A DNA stretch of 64,000 bases from Rhodoferax sp. OV413. GTDB taxonomy: Bacteria; Pseudomonadota; Gammaproteobacteria; Burkholderiales; Burkholderiaceae_C. Both the position numbers and the translations under genes were made by a program. The stretch is from assembly GCF_900104385.1 (NCBI RefSeq), contig NZ_FNJA01000001.1:842386-906385 (forward strand). Direction: 5' to 3'. Under the pieces are notes generated by a model that was not told the origin of the DNA, did not search any database, and saw only the letters and a program-made list of their open reading frames with translations. Position 1 is the first letter of the stretch; every line of letters starts with the position of its first letter. Positions 19,543 through 26,808 of this stretch are shown one piece after another.

Positions 19543-20550
19543 CTACTTCAGCGCATCTTGGACCAGCGTGCCGTCTATGCCCTTGGCGGCATCGGGCTTG
19601 CCGTCGATCAGCTTGTACTGGGTCAAAAAGGCGGCGATGGTCGGCGCGGTGCTGGACAGCGACAAGGGGTTCTTGACATCAAAGGCCTGGGTGTTGGCGG
19701 CGGCGTCGAAGAACTTGGTGCCAGGCAGGAACACGGTGTATTCCTCGGGCGACATGCTGACCACCTTGGACATGATCTTGGCGGCTTCGGCGGGCTGTTC
19801 GCGGATGAATTTCTCGGTCTCGAACCAGGCCTTGATCATGCCGACCAGCTCCTTGCGCTTGGTCTGGATGGCCTTGTCTTGCGCCACCAGCAGGTCGGGC
19901 ACCAGGCCTGGCATGTCCTTGGATGTGAACAGTGGCTTGCCCTTGCCGCTGGCTTCGATCTGGTGCACCCAGGGGTTCCACAGCACGGCCGCATCGACCT
20001 TGCCACTGATGAAAGCGGCAGCGGCATCGCCGGCCGACAGATTCACGATCTTCACGTCGCCCAGCTTCATGCCGTTCTTGGCCAGCGCGGTGGCCAGCAC
20101 GAAGTGCGAGATGCTGTACTGCTCCAGCGCCACCTTCTTGCCCTTGAGCTGGGCGAAGGAGGTGATCTTGGGGCCGACCATCAGAGCGTCGTTGCCGGCC
20201 GAGTTGTCGTTCACAAGAATGGCTTTGAGTGGCAGGCCCTTGGCCAGAGGGCCCAGTGTGTCAGACCAGGTTTGCGAATTCGCATCCAGCTGGCCGGACG
20301 ACAGCGCGCCAATGGAGTCGGTGTAGTTGGCGAACCAGACCAGCTTGACGTCGGCGCCGTGCTTCTTGAAGAAGCCTTTTTGCTCGGCCACGTACCAGGC
20401 GACCCAGCCCGGCCAGTCGGACAGGCCGACCTTGACTTCGGCTGCAGCCGGCGTGGCGACGCTGGTGGCAGCCACACCGGCCAGCACCATGCAGGCGCCA
20501 GCGACGCTGCGTTTGAACGCGCGGGAAATCGACAGGAAAGAAGAAGACAT
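19543..20550 (-). CDS. periplasmic binding protein (NitT/TauT type, guanidine importer)
   Basis: A 335-residue solute-binding protein with a Sec signal peptide of about 37 residues ending ATPAAA. The mature N-terminus EVKVGLSDWPGWVAWYVAEQ is typical of ABC binding proteins of the SsuA/NMT1 type. It is the first gene after the guanidine-I riboswitch, so it and the importer are induced by guanidine. The ATG at 20550 was chosen because it gives the signal peptide; the frame upstream to 20589 runs into the riboswitch region. Confidence 0.9.
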   Translation of the reverse strand: MSSSFLSISRAFKRSVAGACMVLAGVAATSVATPAAAEVKVGLSDWPGWVAWYVAEQKGFFKKHGADVKLVWFANYTDSIGALSSGQLDANSQTWSDTLGPLAKGLPLKAILVNDNSAGNDALMVGPKITSFAQLKGKKVALEQYSISHFVLATALAKNGMKLGDVKIVNLSAGDAAAAFISGKVDAAVLWNPWVHQIEASGKGKPLFTSKDMPGLVPDLLVAQDKAIQTKRKELVGMIKAWFETEKFIREQPAEAAKIMSKVVSMSPEEYTVFLPGTKFFDAAANTQAFDVKNPLSLSSTAPTIAAFLTQYKLIDGKPDAAKGIDGTLVQDALK

Positions 20551-20579
20551 AGCAGGGCTCCAGGTTGAGGGACAAATGC

Positions 20580-20612
20580 GGGAGACCACCTCGATTACGA
20601 AGTGAACCTCCC
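20580..20612 (-). promoter_or_regulatory. hairpin overlapping the 3' edge of the guanidine aptamer (likely expression platform)
   Basis: On the minus strand GGGAG (20612-20608) can pair with CTCCC (20584-20580) around an inner stem CACTTCG/CGAGGTG with loop TAAT. The left arm is the last conserved block of the aptamer, so hairpin and ligand-bound aptamer should exclude each other. No T-run follows, so control may act through an imperfect or Rho-dependent terminator or through translation. Confidence 0.5.
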
Positions 20613-20720
20613 GGGCTTTTGTCCCGCCGTGGAGCCTGCAGCGGTATGGGCCGCTGTTGGCCGACTGCTCTCGGACCAGACACCGCTCGAATGCATCAAG
20701 CGGCCGGAACCCTAGCGGTC
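20604..20720 (-). promoter_or_regulatory. guanidine-I riboswitch (ykkC-yxkD leader, subtype 1)
   Basis: The minus-strand leader of the transporter operon holds, in the right order, the conserved blocks of the guanidine-I aptamer: CTAGGGTTCCG (20715-20705), TGGTCCGAGAG, and ACGGCGGGACAAAAGCCCGG followed by GAG (20630-20608). This aptamer binds guanidinium and turns on transport, carboxylation or efflux genes. It ends about 54 bases before the first start codon. The match is by eye to the known consensus and is strong. Confidence 0.93.
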
Positions 20721-20933
20721 ATTTGTAGAAGCAATCCAGTGTGGCTGCCCCCGCGGCATAGGAGCATGCAAATTCGGTGCCAGTTCGGCCAGAGCCGCCA
20801 ATTGCGGGCACGGCCCAATGGGAGGGCTGGTATAGCGGGTGGACGCAGCCCGGTACAACTGCCGCAGCCGCACCCCGCTGGTGCCTGGGCACGCCTGCGA
20901 TGCACCAGGAATGCACAGCCCGCAAGTCCAGTT

Positions 20934-20990
20934 GCTACTATTTAGATAGCTGCCTGCGCAGCTTATATAAGCGCCAGAGGCAGTTTTCTT
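20934..20990 (+). repeat. interspersed repeat, copy F
   Basis: GCTACTATTTAGATAGCTGC, CTGCGCAGC, TAAGCGCCAGAGGCAGTTTT. It abuts the stop codon of the ATP-grasp gene. The stretch 20721-20933 between it and the riboswitch shows no gene. Confidence 0.85.
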
Positions 20991-21879
20991 ATAAACCCAT
21001 GAGCAACTGGGCCAGCGCGGCGGTCAGGCGCAAGCCGCTTTGCTGCTCCAGATCGCGGTAGGTGGGCGCCGAGTTGACCTCGAAGCACACGTACTCGCCA
21101 TCCGGGCACAGGCGCAGATCTATGCCCGACACATGCAAGCCCATGGACGCGGACATGGCCGCGCACTGCGACTCCACGGTAATCGGCAAGCTGGTGGCCA
21201 CGGCCTGCACAAAGGCCTCGCTGCCATAGGCCTGGCGGGAGCCTATGGTGCCGTTGCGGGCCTTGGCGGCAAACACCTGCTGGCCGATCACATGGACCCG
21301 CACATCGACACCCGGCACATAGGCCTGGAACTGGCTGGGCAGCGGCGCCTGGTGTTGCATGTGCGCGAGCCAGCCACCGTCCTGCGCCGACACCGTGGTG
21401 TGCACGCCGCTGGCGGATTCGAACACCGCCCGCCCGTGGGTTTGCAAAAAGGCGTAGGCCTCGGCCTCGTCGGACGTAACCAGCATGGGTGGCACCAGAA
21501 AGCCGGCCTCGCCGATGCGCTGGGCCTGCCAGGGTTTGCAGGCATTGGCCTGCAGCGCGGCAGGCCGGTTCACCACCACACCGGGCACCATGTCGAGCCA
21601 GGCCAGCAGCTGCTGGTGCAGCGCCAGCCGGGAGCGGCTGCTCTGCACATAAGCCGGCAGCTGCGGGTACACATAGATGGCGCGGATGGCGTCCAGCGCG
21701 ATTTGTTGGCCGTCTACCGTGAGCACGCCGTGCAAGCCCTGCGGCCCGACTTCGATGTGCAGCGCGGCCTGGTCCAGATCGTCCATGTCCAGCAACTGAT
21801 AACGCGCTGCAGCGGCCTGCAAAGCGGCAACCAGATGTTGGATCGAAGGGTCGCTACCTGGGCCGTAGACCAGGATCAT
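20989..21879 (-). CDS. RimK-like ATP-grasp protein
   Basis: A 296-residue ATP-grasp protein: pre-ATP-grasp domain (about 1-105), then an ATP-grasp fold. The metal-site end is present (SGIDLRLCPDG, YVCFEVNSAPTY), as is ANACKPWQAQRIGEAGF. The usual KP-x-x-G-S strand appears as AVFESASGVHTTV, so the lysine that contacts ATP looks replaced by Glu. Such enzymes ligate amino acids or modify peptides. The ATG at 21879 overlaps the upstream gene by four bases. It is the last gene of a chain of four ATGA-coupled ORFs; the two micro-ORFs at its head are possible substrates. No known product can be named. Confidence 0.75.
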   Translation of the reverse strand: MILVYGPGSDPSIQHLVAALQAAAARYQLLDMDDLDQAALHIEVGPQGLHGVLTVDGQQIALDAIRAIYVYPQLPAYVQSSRSRLALHQQLLAWLDMVPGVVVNRPAALQANACKPWQAQRIGEAGFLVPPMLVTSDEAEAYAFLQTHGRAVFESASGVHTTVSAQDGGWLAHMQHQAPLPSQFQAYVPGVDVRVHVIGQQVFAAKARNGTIGSRQAYGSEAFVQAVATSLPITVESQCAAMSASMGLHVSGIDLRLCPDGEYVCFEVNSAPTYRDLEQQSGLRLTAALAQLLMGL

Positions 21880-22607
21880 GCCGTGACCACCGTCTCCGTC
21901 AGGTCGGCGATGCACAAGGCGACGGCATCGATGTCTTCCATGTCGCTGAGGTCGGGGTGCGGCGACACGTCGACCAGCTCCACTACATCGTCGCGGCGCA
22001 CGAAGCGGAACTCCAGCACCCGGAAACCCAGGGTCTGGGCGGTGGCAATGCAGGCCACGCCAAAGCGGGTGGCCAGGATGCCGGTGGTGTGGGTACCGGC
22101 CACCAGCACCGTGGCGTCCCAGGGTTCAGCCGAGGCGGCGGTGTCACGGGCCGCCACCGGCAGGCCACAGCGGGTGGCAGCGGCCGCCCATTGCAGCACC
22201 GGCAGCTGCGGCGTCAGCCAGGGCTGGTTGCGCAGGGGCTGCACCGCGCGGTCGCCGCAGGCCGCCAGCCAGCTCAGCACCAGCGCCTGGAACTCGCGCT
22301 CGGCCTGTGCATGGTCTTGCTCGCTGGCATGGGTGCTGGGGGGAATCGGCAGGTGCTGGATGCGGTTGAACACGGCGCGGATCTGCGTGCTGTCCAGCTC
22401 CGGGCGGCCCGGCAAGGCCAGACAGGTATGCGGCCGGCCATGGCTGTCCACGGTATGCGACCAGCTGGCCTGGCCCAGGGTTTCGGGCCGCACGCCCCAA
22501 ACTTCGGTGCGGTGGTGGCGCGGCTGCAACAGGCTGCGCACCGAGGCGGCGACCGAGGCCGCGCCGTCGTCTTCGGCATGGGCCAGCACCAGGACCACTG
22601 GGTTCAT
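21876..22607 (-). CDS. degenerate ATP-grasp-like partner protein
   Basis: A 243-residue protein that I do not recognise as a named family. It opens MNPVVLVLAHAEDDGAASV and has features of a pre-ATP-grasp domain (STQIRAVFNRIQHLP, then a helix resembling the K-x-x-Q-L region without the lysine). Its end, ELVDVSPHPDLSDME, aligns by eye with the metal-binding end of the next gene, with D and S at the Glu and Asn positions. The central ATP-binding part is missing. It therefore looks like a shortened, catalytically dead homologue that could pair with the ATP-grasp protein, to which it is coupled by an ATGA overlap. Confidence 0.6.
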   Translation of the reverse strand: MNPVVLVLAHAEDDGAASVAASVRSLLQPRHHRTEVWGVRPETLGQASWSHTVDSHGRPHTCLALPGRPELDSTQIRAVFNRIQHLPIPPSTHASEQDHAQAEREFQALVLSWLAACGDRAVQPLRNQPWLTPQLPVLQWAAAATRCGLPVAARDTAASAEPWDATVLVAGTHTTGILATRFGVACIATAQTLGFRVLEFRFVRRDDVVELVDVSPHPDLSDMEDIDAVALCIADLTETVVTA

Positions 22608-22660
22608 GCCAGGCTCCGGGGAGTGTGCACTCGGCGCGTCCGCGCTGCATGCTGGGTCAT
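22604..22660 (-). CDS. micro-ORF 2, 18-residue peptide MTQHAARTRRVHTPRSLA
   Basis: An 18-codon frame whose ATG overlaps the stop of micro-ORF 1 (ATGA) and whose TGA overlaps the ATG of the next gene (ATGA). The peptide is basic (four Arg, two His) with three Thr. It is too short for standard gene callers. Coupling on both sides is the only evidence that it is translated. It may be a peptide substrate, or only a ribosome bridge to the downstream gene. Confidence 0.4.
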   Translation of the reverse strand: MTQHAARTRRVHTPRSLA

Positions 22661-22701
22661 GCTGCGGTCCCGCGTGTGGGGGTCTGTGGATAGGGGTTCA
22701 T
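22657..22701 (-). CDS. micro-ORF 1, 14-residue peptide MNPYPQTPTRGTAA
   Basis: A 14-codon frame preceded by GAGG seven bases before its ATG. It ends in an ATGA overlap with micro-ORF 2. An in-frame ATG at 22716 would add MRGSA. The peptide has two Pro-containing motifs and three Thr and no acidic or Lys residue. It begins 175 bases after the stop of the binding lipoprotein. Possible roles are precursor peptide, leader peptide or translational bridge; none is proven. Confidence 0.4.
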   Translation of the reverse strand: MNPYPQTPTRGTAA

Positions 22702-22715
22702 GGCGCTGCCTCGCA

Positions 22716-22736
22716 TTGGGTCGTTGTTGGGTCGTT
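22716..22736. promoter_or_regulatory. tandem 11-bp repeat (TTGGGTCGTT twice) before micro-ORF 1
   Basis: TTGGGTCGTT occurs at 22716-22725 and again at 22727-22736, one helical turn apart, just upstream of the micro-ORF start. Spacing of one turn suits a regulator binding site. Confidence 0.4.
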
Positions 22737-22793
22737 CGTCAGACGTTTTGTATGTCGTCCAACGATAGACGCGCCCCGGCACCACGTCACCCC

Positions 22794-22819
22794 GGTTTTC
22801 CACCTTTTGGGGGAAAACC
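22794..22819. promoter_or_regulatory. perfect 8-bp inverted repeat GGTTTTCC-N10-GGAAAACC
   Basis: Arms at 22794-22801 and 22812-22819, about 95 bases before micro-ORF 1 and 58 bases after the binding-lipoprotein stop. It may be an operator or an mRNA hairpin between the two; there is no T-run on the minus strand to make it a clear terminator. Confidence 0.45.
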
Positions 22820-22876
22820 AGAGCCCTCTAACAACCAGTCGCGCCCCGTGCGGACCAGCGCCGACCTAGGCGAGCT

Positions 22877-24028
22877 TTACCAAACGTCGGAGCGCACCTG
22901 CAGCTCCCACAGCCCGTCGCGGGCGCGGTAGACCCCGATCACGCCGTAGCGCTGCTCGCCTTTGGCGTCCCACTTCATGGAACCAGTCACCGGCGCATAG
23001 CCGTCGATGCGGCGCAGTTCTTCGACGATGGCCGCCGGCTTGGCCGACTTGGTGCGGCGGATGGCGGCTGCCAGCACATAGGTGGCATCGTAGGTGTAAT
23101 GGCCTCCATAAGCGGGCTCCAGCTTGAACTTGGCGCGGTACTTGTCCAGAAAGGCGGGGCCGGCCGGGAACTCGCGCGCTTCCTGGATCGACGAAGTGAC
23201 GAACAGGCCTTGCGGAATCGCCCCGCCCTTGAGCATCAGTGTGGTCTTGATGGTGTCGCCGCCCAGCACAGACACACGGGTGTAGTCGATCTTCTTCAGC
23301 TCCTCCAGCAGCGCCAGCACCTGGAAGTCGTTGAGGGTGGACACCATGGCCTCCACGCCCGCAGCCTTGAGCTTGCCGGCCAGGGCCTCGAAATCCTTGG
23401 TCTTGTCGTCGAACGACTGGGTCAACACCACCTCCTTGTTGGCCAGCTTGAGCTGCACGGCGGCGCCGGCGGCCAGGTCTTTGCCGTAGGTGGTGCCGTC
23501 GTCCAGCACCGCGTACTTGGTCGCCTTGAATTGCGATGCCGAATAGCTGCCGATGGCCTTGGCCTGCATGGTGTCATTGGCCACCAGCCGGAAAGTGGTG
23601 GCCAGGCCGAGCGCGGTGTACTTGGGGTTGGTGGAGATCGCCATCTGGGCAATGCTCTTCTCTGCATAGATAGGCGCGGCGGCAATGCTGACGCCCGAAT
23701 TCAAATGCCCGATGACGGCCACCACGCCGGCATCGACCAGCTGGCGCGCGACTTCCTTGCCGGTATCGGCATTGGCCCGGTCGTCCACGGCCACCACCTC
23801 CAGAGTCACCGGCTTGCCGTCGATCTTGAAGCCTTCCTTGTTCAACTCGTCCACCGCCAGGGTGACGCCGTTCAGCAAATCCTGCCCCAGAGACGCCAGG
23901 TTGCCGGTCAAAGGCTGGGCCACGCCGATCTTGATGGTGGCGGGTGGGCTGTCACAGCCTTGCAGCAACAGGGCACAGGCAATACCCGCCAAGGTGGGTA
24001 GGCTGCTGCAGGAAAATCGCTCTAGCAT
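22877..24028 (-). CDS. ABC-type branched-chain amino acid binding lipoprotein (LivK family)
   Basis: A 383-residue type I periplasmic binding protein. The start at 24028 gives a lipoprotein signal with lipobox LLLQGC-D at about residues 20-25, and the mature part begins IKIGVAQPLTGNLASLGQDL, characteristic of the Leu/Ile/Val group. GGHYTYDATYVLAAAI lies in the second lobe. No permease or ATPase genes are near, so it is an orphan receptor or serves a transporter elsewhere. It lies directly upstream of the micro-ORF/ATP-grasp genes on the same strand and may belong to their transcript. Ligand unknown. Confidence 0.88.
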   Translation of the reverse strand: MLERFSCSSLPTLAGIACALLLQGCDSPPATIKIGVAQPLTGNLASLGQDLLNGVTLAVDELNKEGFKIDGKPVTLEVVAVDDRANADTGKEVARQLVDAGVVAVIGHLNSGVSIAAAPIYAEKSIAQMAISTNPKYTALGLATTFRLVANDTMQAKAIGSYSASQFKATKYAVLDDGTTYGKDLAAGAAVQLKLANKEVVLTQSFDDKTKDFEALAGKLKAAGVEAMVSTLNDFQVLALLEELKKIDYTRVSVLGGDTIKTTLMLKGGAIPQGLFVTSSIQEAREFPAGPAFLDKYRAKFKLEPAYGGHYTYDATYVLAAAIRRTKSAKPAAIVEELRRIDGYAPVTGSMKWDAKGEQRYGVIGVYRARDGLWELQVRSDVW

Positions 24029-24447
24029 GGGGAAGACTCCGGTGTAACAAGGGTTGATTTGTAATCCTATGTAACACAAGCACGCTTTAGGCCACCTGCC
24101 GAAGCCTCCCCCGGCCGGCGCGCTAAGCCTTGGCAGGCGCCAGCAGTTGCCCCAAATACGCCAAGAGGCCGGGCGTCCGGGCCGGCGCGGGCCTCTGCGG
24201 CACTGCCGGATGCAGCGCCCGAACGCCGGCGTGGCGCACATATGGGATCAGCTGGTAGCTGTGACAGATGATGAATAAATCTACTAGGTTGGTAGGCTGG
24301 TTCTTTTGCATGCTGTCAATGCTAAGGATCGACAGCGTTTATGAATATCGATCAATTTTCCAAAATACATGATTTCAATTCATACCTTAAACACGCTGTG
24401 TACCCCGCTTTCGCCGCAGCATCTGGCGGCGTGGTAGCTTTCTGCCC
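24029..24447. other. intergenic region between divergent genes
   Basis: A 419-base gap. An AT-rich part (about 24305-24400) probably holds promoters and carries inverted repeat GCTGTC-N13-GACAGC (24312-24336). On the minus strand 24123-24311 is open for 62 codons; its end (LLAYLGQLLAPAKA) faintly resembles a LysR-regulator C-terminus and might be a gene remnant, but this is weak. No further gene is visible. Confidence 0.4.
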
Positions 24448-25812
24448 ATGACCACTGCCCTGCCCCAGCACCCTGCCCTCGCCCCGGCCGCCCTGGCCCG
24501 GCGTTTCGCCACCGAAACCCAGCGCTTCACCGCCAGCCACCCGCGCTCCATGGCCTTGGCCGAGCAGGCAGCGCAGCACTTTTTGTTCGGCGTGCCGCTG
24601 CACTGGATGCGCGACTGGCCCAGCCCGGCCAGCCTGTGCGTGCAGCAGGCGCAGGGCGCGCAGCTCACCTGCGCCGACGGCCTGACCTACAGCGACTTCT
24701 GCCTGGGCGACACCGGCGCCATGTTCGGCCACAGCCCGGCGCCGGTGGCCCAGGCGATTGCCCAGCAGGCCAGCCGCGGGCTGACCAGCATGCTGCCCTC
24801 CACGCAAACCGCCGAGGTCGGCCAGCTGCTGGCCGCCACCTTCGACCTACCGCAGTGGCAGATGGCGCTGACCGCCAGCGACGCCAACCGCTTCCTGCTG
24901 CGCTGGGCCCGCGCCGTGACCCAGCGGCCGCAGCTGCTGGTGTTCGACGGCTGCTACCACGGTGCAGTGGACGACACCCTGGTCGATCTGGTCGATGGCA
25001 AAACCGTAGCCCGCCCGTCCATCCTGGGCCAGGTGCACAACCACGCGGCCTTTACCCGCATCATCCCGTTCAACGACCTGGTCGCGCTGGAGGCGGCGCT
25101 GGCCGACCGCCAGGTGGCTTGCCTGCTGGCCGAACCGGCGCTGACCAACTGCGGCCTGGTGCTACCCGAGCCGGGCTTCTGGGCTGCCGCGCAGGCCCTG
25201 TGCCAGCGCTACGGCACCCTGCTGGCGCTGGACGAAACCCATACCCTGTCCACCGGCTGCGGCGGCTACGCCCGCGTGCATGGCCTGGCGCCGGACCTGC
25301 TGGTCATCGGCAAGGCCGTGGCCGGCGGCCTGCCCTGCGCGGTCTACGGCTTCAGCGATGCGCTGGCCCAGCGCATGCGCGAGGCCAAGCAGGCCGCGCC
25401 CGAAGGCCATAGCGGCATCGGCACCACCCTGGCCGGCAACGCCCTGACCCTGGCCGCGCTGCACGCGGCCCTCACCCATCTGCACACGCCCGCCACCTAC
25501 GCGCCCATGCTGGCGCTGGCCGACACGCTGGCGCAGGGCCTGCGCGAGCGCATCGCCGCCCATGGCCTGGACTGGAGCCTGACCCAGCTGGGCGCGCGCA
25601 TGGAGCTGCACTGCAGCGCCCAGCCGCCGCGCAACGCCGACGACGTGCGCCGCAGCAGCCAGCCGGCACTGGAGGCGCTGCTGCATTTGTTCATGCTGAA
25701 CCGCGGCGTGCTGCTGACGCCCTTCCACAGCATGCTGCTGGTGTCGCCAGCCACCACGGCGGCCGATGTGCACAAGGTGCTGGACGGCCTGGACGCTTTT
25801 CTGGCCGCCTGA
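24448..25812 (+). CDS. class III PLP-dependent aminotransferase / aminomutase
   Basis: A 454-residue PLP enzyme of the class III fold, in the group that includes glutamate-1-semialdehyde aminomutase. The PLP lysine is in LLVIGKAVAGGLP and the cofactor-ring aspartate in LLALDETHTLSTG. The usual phosphate-binding TNSGTEA segment is changed to TASDANRFLLR. The substrate is not evident. It is followed 68 bases later by an EamA exporter, a LysR regulator, and amino-acid oxidation and racemase genes, so a role in the metabolism of an unusual or D-amino acid is likely but inferred. Confidence 0.8.
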   Translation: MTTALPQHPALAPAALARRFATETQRFTASHPRSMALAEQAAQHFLFGVPLHWMRDWPSPASLCVQQAQGAQLTCADGLTYSDFCLGDTGAMFGHSPAPVAQAIAQQASRGLTSMLPSTQTAEVGQLLAATFDLPQWQMALTASDANRFLLRWARAVTQRPQLLVFDGCYHGAVDDTLVDLVDGKTVARPSILGQVHNHAAFTRIIPFNDLVALEAALADRQVACLLAEPALTNCGLVLPEPGFWAAAQALCQRYGTLLALDETHTLSTGCGGYARVHGLAPDLLVIGKAVAGGLPCAVYGFSDALAQRMREAKQAAPEGHSGIGTTLAGNALTLAALHAALTHLHTPATYAPMLALADTLAQGLRERIAAHGLDWSLTQLGARMELHCSAQPPRNADDVRRSSQPALEALLHLFMLNRGVLLTPFHSMLLVSPATTAADVHKVLDGLDAFLAA

Positions 25813-25880
25813 CATTTCAAGTCTTTCAGGCCTCCAGCGCAGGTACAGTCTGCGCTGCCCGCTATCAAAATCATAAAACG

Positions 25881-26795
25881 ATGTTCCACCCCTCTCACCT
25901 CGTCGCCCGCCTGTGCCTGGCTGCGGGCATGGCCCTGGTGGGCGTGTATGTGGCGCTCAGCAAACCGCTAGTCGTGGCCTTGCCGGTGTTTCTGCTGGCC
26001 TGGCTGCGTTTCGGGATTGCGGCCATCGCCATGCTGCCCTGGCTGAAAAAACCGGCCTCCGAAGGCCCGATGTCGCGGCGCACCCAGGGGCTGGTGTTTC
26101 TGGAATCCTTTCTGGGCAACTTCCTGTTCTCGATCTGCATGCTGTACGGCGTGAGCATGACCACGGCGGTGTCGGCCGGGGTGATCCTGGCGGCGATTCC
26201 GGCCACGGTGGCCCTGTTCAGCTGGCTGCTGCTGGGCGAGCGCATAGGCCTGCGGGTCTGGGCGGCGGTGGCCTGCGGCGTGCTCGGCATGGGGCTGTTG
26301 GCACTATCAAAACAAGAGCACCTTGCGCAATCTCTACCTGCACCAGAGGCCGATTTGGCATCAAAAAACCAGCTATGGGGCAATCTGCTGGTATTTGGCG
26401 CCGTGCTGTGCGAGGCCGCGTATGCGGTGATCGGCAAGAAGCTCACCGGCAGCATAGGCCCAAAGCGCATCAGCGCGCTGATCAACCTGTGGGGCCTGGC
26501 GCTGATGACGCCGATGGGCTTGTACCTGGCGCTGTCGTTCCCGTTTGCCGGCGTACACCCCGGCATCTGGGTGCTGCTGGTGTTCTATGCGATGGCGGCC
26601 AGCATAGGCACGGTCTGGCTGTGGATGACCGGCCTACGCGTGGTGCCCGCGGCCCAGGCCGGCGTGTACACCGTGCTGCTGCCCATTGCCACCGCGCTGA
26701 CCGGCGTACTGGTGCTGGGCGAAACCCTGGGCGCGATGCAGTTGCTGGCCTTCGGCGTGGCACTGCTGGGCGTGCTGCTGGCCACACTGTCCTGA
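25881..26795 (+). CDS. EamA/DMT-family transporter
   Basis: A 304-residue inner-membrane protein with ten predicted membrane segments in two EamA repeats, as in amino-acid and metabolite exporters. The loop between the two halves (about residues 141-159, LSKQEHLAQSLPAPEADLAS) is encoded by a copy of the local interspersed repeat and reads as a hydrophilic linker, so the insertion left the membrane segments intact. It lies between the aminotransferase and a LysR regulator, with 13 bases to the latter. Substrate unknown; an amino acid is likely from context. Confidence 0.85.
   Translation: MFHPSHLVARLCLAAGMALVGVYVALSKPLVVALPVFLLAWLRFGIAAIAMLPWLKKPASEGPMSRRTQGLVFLESFLGNFLFSICMLYGVSMTTAVSAGVILAAIPATVALFSWLLLGERIGLRVWAAVACGVLGMGLLALSKQEHLAQSLPAPEADLASKNQLWGNLLVFGAVLCEAAYAVIGKKLTGSIGPKRISALINLWGLALMTPMGLYLALSFPFAGVHPGIWVLLVFYAMAASIGTVWLWMTGLRVVPAAQAGVYTVLLPIATALTGVLVLGETLGAMQLLAFGVALLGVLLATLS
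26303..26358 (+). repeat. interspersed repeat, copy G, inside the EamA transporter gene
   Basis: GCACTATCAAAACAAGAGCA, CCTTGCGCAATC, CTGCACCAGAGGCCGATTTGG. It matches the family in order of blocks and is translated in frame as the inter-domain loop. Confidence 0.6.
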
Positions 26796-26808
26796 ACGAG
26801 GAATTTTT

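Noticed and set aside
24123-24311. Small gene of 62 codons on the minus strand, possibly a LysR remnant
   Set aside because: Only a faint likeness at the end, no ribosome site and no domain; kept as a note in the intergenic entry.
25859-25880. Further copy of the interspersed repeat before the EamA gene (GCTATCAAAATCATA)
   Set aside because: Only the first 15 bases resemble the GCTAT end; the rest of the repeat is absent.
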